The notes beneath the pieces were generated by a model, which saw only the letters and a program-made list of their open reading frames with translations, had not been told where the DNA came from and made no database searches. Positions 61,315 through 64,000 of a stretch of DNA of 64,000 nt are shown here, piece after piece; the stretch's first letter is position 1, and every line of letters starts with the position of its first letter. The stretch is taken from positions 1,860,001 through 1,924,000 of the forward strand of contig NZ_CP073714.1 in assembly GCF_023101145.1 (NCBI RefSeq). Direction: 5' to 3'. The stretch is from Paenibacillus pabuli. GTDB lineage: Bacteria; Bacillota; Bacilli; Paenibacillales; Paenibacillaceae. A program made the translations under genes and the position numbers.

Positions 61315-62439
61315 ATGTACTTGGCTATTAGAGAGATGAGGTTTGCCAAAGGGCGATATGCATTAATTGCTACAATTATGGTGCTTGTATCCTTTCTGGT
61401 TTTGTTTGTCACAGGTCTGGCACAAGGGCTTGCGTATGATAACGCGGCATCCATCAAAAATATGGCAGCAACCCATTTTGTTCTGGAGCAGGATTCGAAT
61501 CATCGTTTTACCCGCTCCCAGGTGAATCAGGATCAGCTTGAACAGGCGCGCTCTGTGGTAGGTCAAGAAAACGCTGAGCCGCTGGGTGTAAAAATGACAA
61601 CCGTCAGTCCAGCTGGCGACACGAAGAAGGTCGATGTAGCGCTGTTCATGGTGAACCCGGAAGGCTGGCTCGTTCCAACCGTAACCGAAGGATCACCAAT
61701 CAAGGATCTGAAGAATGGACAGGTTGTGGTGGATCACACGCTGTCTGAAGACGGCGTGAAGATTGGAACAGTCCTGGTAGATAAAGCTTCGGGCAGGGAG
61801 TGGACGGTGGCCGGATTTGTACAAAATGAGTCTTACAGTCATTCCCCCGTTGTGTTCCTGAACGAGCAGGAGTGGCTTGCTATTCAAGCCGGGTTAGGTA
61901 CTTCTCAAGGAACAGTGGACTCGAATGCTCTGGTTTACAGTGCCATCGCCATTAATGATGCAGGCGAGAAGGCGGACAGCCTTGGTGCGGCATTACCAAA
62001 CACGGAAGTGATTACGAAGTCCGATGCAGTATCAGCCATTCCTGGTTACAAAGAAGAGCAGGGCTCGCTGCTCATGATGATTGCCTTTTTATATGTAATA
62101 TCAGCGTTTGTGCTTGCGGTATTCTTCTACGTCATCACAATTCAGAAAACGAGTCAATTTGGCATACTGAAAGCCATTGGAACGAGAAATGCGTATTTGG
62201 CCGGCAGTGTATCATTACAAGTATTGGTTCTGTCTGTCGGCAGTCTGGTGATTAGTGTTCTGCTGGTTCAGCTGTTTGCATCCATCTTGCCAGCTTCGAT
62301 GCCGTTTCAATTAGGTTTGTCCACATTGTCCCTGACCTGCGTGTTATTTGTGTTCATGTCTGTGGCGGGTTCATTATTCTCGGTGTGGAAGGTTACCAAA
62401 ATTGATGCGCTTGATGCGATTGGGAGGACAGCAGCATGA
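61315..62439 (+). CDS. ABC transporter permease, FtsX/MacB-like
   Basis: About 374 residues. One N-terminal membrane helix, a periplasmic-type domain (about 40-245), then three C-terminal membrane helices with ITIQKTSQFGILKAIGTRN, the conserved FtsX loop. The start at 61315 follows GAGGAGG. It overlaps the ATPase start by 4 bases. With the kinase and regulator upstream it has the layout of peptide-antibiotic or envelope-stress modules in Bacillota. Confidence 0.88.
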   Translation: MYLAIREMRFAKGRYALIATIMVLVSFLVLFVTGLAQGLAYDNAASIKNMAATHFVLEQDSNHRFTRSQVNQDQLEQARSVVGQENAEPLGVKMTTVSPAGDTKKVDVALFMVNPEGWLVPTVTEGSPIKDLKNGQVVVDHTLSEDGVKIGTVLVDKASGREWTVAGFVQNESYSHSPVVFLNEQEWLAIQAGLGTSQGTVDSNALVYSAIAINDAGEKADSLGAALPNTEVITKSDAVSAIPGYKEEQGSLLMMIAFLYVISAFVLAVFFYVITIQKTSQFGILKAIGTRNAYLAGSVSLQVLVLSVGSLVISVLLVQLFASILPASMPFQLGLSTLSLTCVLFVFMSVAGSLFSVWKVTKIDALDAIGRTAA

Positions 62440-63113
62440 GAAACCGATTGATATTGCAGGGAATTACTCAGACCTTTGAAGATGGTGGGGTCAGACGGAC
62501 GATATTGGATAAGCTGGACCTCGAGGTTGCCGAAGGGGAACTCGTCGCAGTGATGGGGCCTTCCGGCTCGGGCAAAAGCACATTTCTGTCCATTGCAGGT
62601 GCACTCCTTGAACCGACGAAGGGGCAGGTTCTGCTGGATGGAGCATCGATCATGGGCAAAAACAAGCAGGACATTTCCGATGTGCGGCTTCAGCAGCTCG
62701 GTTTTATTTTTCAAAGCGCCAACCTGATTCCTTATCTGAAAGTGGAAGAACAATTGGCACTGGTTGCGAGACTTGCCGGAACGGACAAGAACAAGATCGC
62801 AAAGCGAGTCGATGAACTACTGGATAAGGTAGGCTTAGCCCATCGGCGTAAGGCATATGCCGAGAAGCTGTCCGGCGGTGAACGTCAGAGGGTTGCCATT
62901 GCCAGAGCATTGATGAATGATCCGGCCGTCCTGCTCGCGGATGAACCGACAGCCAGTCTGGATGCGGAACGCGGTTATGATATTGTGAGTATGATTGCAA
63001 AGCTGGTTGCAGAGCAGGGCAAGAGTGCGGTGATGGTTACACATGATGAGCGGATTTTGCCGTTATGTGATCGGGTTCTCTTTTTGGAAAAGGGGAAACT
63101 GGTACAGCATTAG
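62436..63113 (+). CDS. ABC transporter ATPase (MacB/LolD-like)
   Basis: 225 residues. Walker A GPSGSGKST, Q loop FQSANLIPYL, signature LSGGERQRVAIARAL, Walker B VLLADEPTASLD, H loop MVTHDE. It powers the FtsX-like permease encoded before it (ATGA overlap). Last gene of the four-gene operon. Confidence 0.94.
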   Translation: MRNRLILQGITQTFEDGGVRRTILDKLDLEVAEGELVAVMGPSGSGKSTFLSIAGALLEPTKGQVLLDGASIMGKNKQDISDVRLQQLGFIFQSANLIPYLKVEEQLALVARLAGTDKNKIAKRVDELLDKVGLAHRRKAYAEKLSGGERQRVAIARALMNDPAVLLADEPTASLDAERGYDIVSMIAKLVAEQGKSAVMVTHDERILPLCDRVLFLEKGKLVQH

Positions 63114-63163
63114 CGCTCAGAGTGGATAGTGTAGGTATTCTTTGGTTCAACAGATATAACATT

Positions 63164-63208
63164 AGAAGGTCCATGGATTCCCGTTGGGAAAAATGGCCTT
63201 CTTTTTTC
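63164..63208 (+). terminator. Terminator of the two-component/ABC operon
   Basis: AGAAGGTCCAT pairs with ATGGCCTTCT (one bulge) and is followed by a T-rich tract. Confidence 0.78.
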
Positions 63209-63277
63209 TTTTTTGATCTATAATGAGAGGTAGAACTTATAATGGAAGATTTATTTTACATAGAGAGGATCAGATAT

Positions 63278-63820
63278 ATGAAAACGTTGGATCGGGAACA
63301 GTTCCCTGCGCTCAGCACATCGATTCATTGGGGGATTGTTGAAGCGGAGTTTAAATTGAATGACATCGTGGATGAAACGCTGGTAAGCAATGTGAGCATC
63401 ATCCCGTTTGTCGGGGAACAAGTGGTTGTTTTTCAGATCGATAATGGGAAATGGGAGCTGCCCGGAGGAACGTTGGAGGCTGGAGAGAAGTATATGGATG
63501 GACTACAACGTGAAGTGATGGAGGAGCTTGGAGCAAAATTGATCACGTATCAATTATTTGGACAATTTCATTGCATGTCGAGTGCACCTGAACCGTATAG
63601 ACCACATATTCCGCATCCTCATTTTGTGAGACTTATTGGCTATGGAGAAGTTGAACTTGTGGCTCAACCATTAAATCCGGTGGATGGGGAACAGGTCATT
63701 GCTGTAGAGGTTGTGGAGATCTCGGAAGCGATCAGGAGATTTGAAGAACAGAATAGATATGATATCGCGGAAATGTACCGATTGGCTTATTTGCTGCGAG
63801 AAGAAGCAAACGGTGAATAG
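63278..63820 (+). CDS. Nudix hydrolase
   Basis: About 180 residues. A full Nudix box, GGTLEAGEKYMDGLQREVMEELG, is near residue 70. AGAGAGGAT before ATG 63278 supports this start; an ATG at 63242 adds 12 residues. The substrate cannot be told. Single gene. Confidence 0.85.
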   Translation: MKTLDREQFPALSTSIHWGIVEAEFKLNDIVDETLVSNVSIIPFVGEQVVVFQIDNGKWELPGGTLEAGEKYMDGLQREVMEELGAKLITYQLFGQFHCMSSAPEPYRPHIPHPHFVRLIGYGEVELVAQPLNPVDGEQVIAVEVVEISEAIRRFEEQNRYDIAEMYRLAYLLREEANGE

Positions 63821-63907
63821 CTGGAGTAGGAAGAGTAAAGGAGTAACCATTGAGGGGTTTGGATTCAGCATTTAAACAAACGAATAATCTGCCGGAGGAG
63901 CCATTTC

Positions 63908-64000
63908 ATGCGAAAGAAGTCGATTAAAATATTTAGACGCGTCATGTTTAGTATTCTTTTAGTTGTAATACTCGCTCTGATCTTTCCCACATGGACCCCT
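63908..64000 (+). CDS. Start of a membrane or exported protein (cut by window end)
   Basis: 31 codons from ATG 63908 behind GGAGGAG. A basic N-terminus (MRKKSIKIFRRVM) is followed by a hydrophobic segment (FSILLVVILALIF), that is, a signal peptide or membrane anchor. The family cannot be told. Confidence 0.6.
   Translation, partial: MRKKSIKIFRRVMFSILLVVILALIFPTWTP

Overview
The window looks like the chromosome of a Paenibacillus-type Bacillota. It has strong AGGAGG-like ribosome binding sites and frequent TTG/GTG starts. It also carries YesM/YesN-type sensor-regulator pairs beside CUT1 sugar importers that lack their own ATPase, a Spo0E-like protein, and a large stock of polysaccharide-degrading enzymes. 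No rRNA or tRNA gene was recognised.

Layout. 1-14.8 kb is a glycan-utilisation cluster: the C-terminal part of a secreted multidomain protein, an alginate-lyase-like protein, a 1.3k-residue GH2 enzyme, two AraC regulators, a GHL6-like hydrolase, a beta-lactamase-fold serine hydrolase, a NodB-type deacetylase and a GH88 unsaturated glucuronyl hydrolase. 21.1-27.1 kb holds a one-piece membrane AraC regulator and a CUT1 importer, followed by a membrane-anchored serine hydrolase. 40.5-48.6 kb holds a second CUT1 importer with a YesN/YesM pair. 48.8-57.6 kb is a stretch of small and decaying genes with several nonsense-interrupted or truncated reading frames. 57.8-63.8 kb holds a cation diffusion facilitator with a near-perfect promoter and an ArsR-like operator, a two-component system fused into an operon with an ABC exporter, and a Nudix hydrolase.

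The main discovery is two integron-like elements in direct orientation (about 14.92-21.08 kb and 29.67-40.16 kb). Each has a conserved leader, a tyrosine recombinase gene, a conserved attI-like stretch ending in GTTAGGC, and then an array of single-ORF cassettes, all on the + strand. The cassettes are separated by long imperfect palindromes that begin with a TAAC box and end with a GTTA box. For almost every cassette, the 8 bases at its start are the reverse complement of the 8 bases at its end (six perfect and five with one mismatch, of 11 testable). This is the signature expected if each cassette was once a circle carrying one folded attC site. The stems of the different sites covary (TATTCACG/CGTGAATA, TGTTCATG/CGTGAACA, TATCCACG/CGTGGATA, CATTCCT/AGGAATG, TATTAACG/CGTTAATA).

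The recombinase is not a canonical IntI. It has XerC/D-like spacing with no room for the IntI-specific insertion, an additional N-terminal domain of about 75 residues, and an IntI-like SPLD tail. Both copies are broken by in-frame stops (copy 1 also by a frameshift), so the arrays may now be frozen or served by a copy elsewhere. The cargo looks like a defence repertoire: Shedu-like DUF4263 nuclease, HrgA-like PD-(D/E)xK protein, caspase-like protease with an ATPase-like C-terminus, FRG-domain protein, at least five proteins with a HEPN-type Rx4H motif, and several small membrane proteins.
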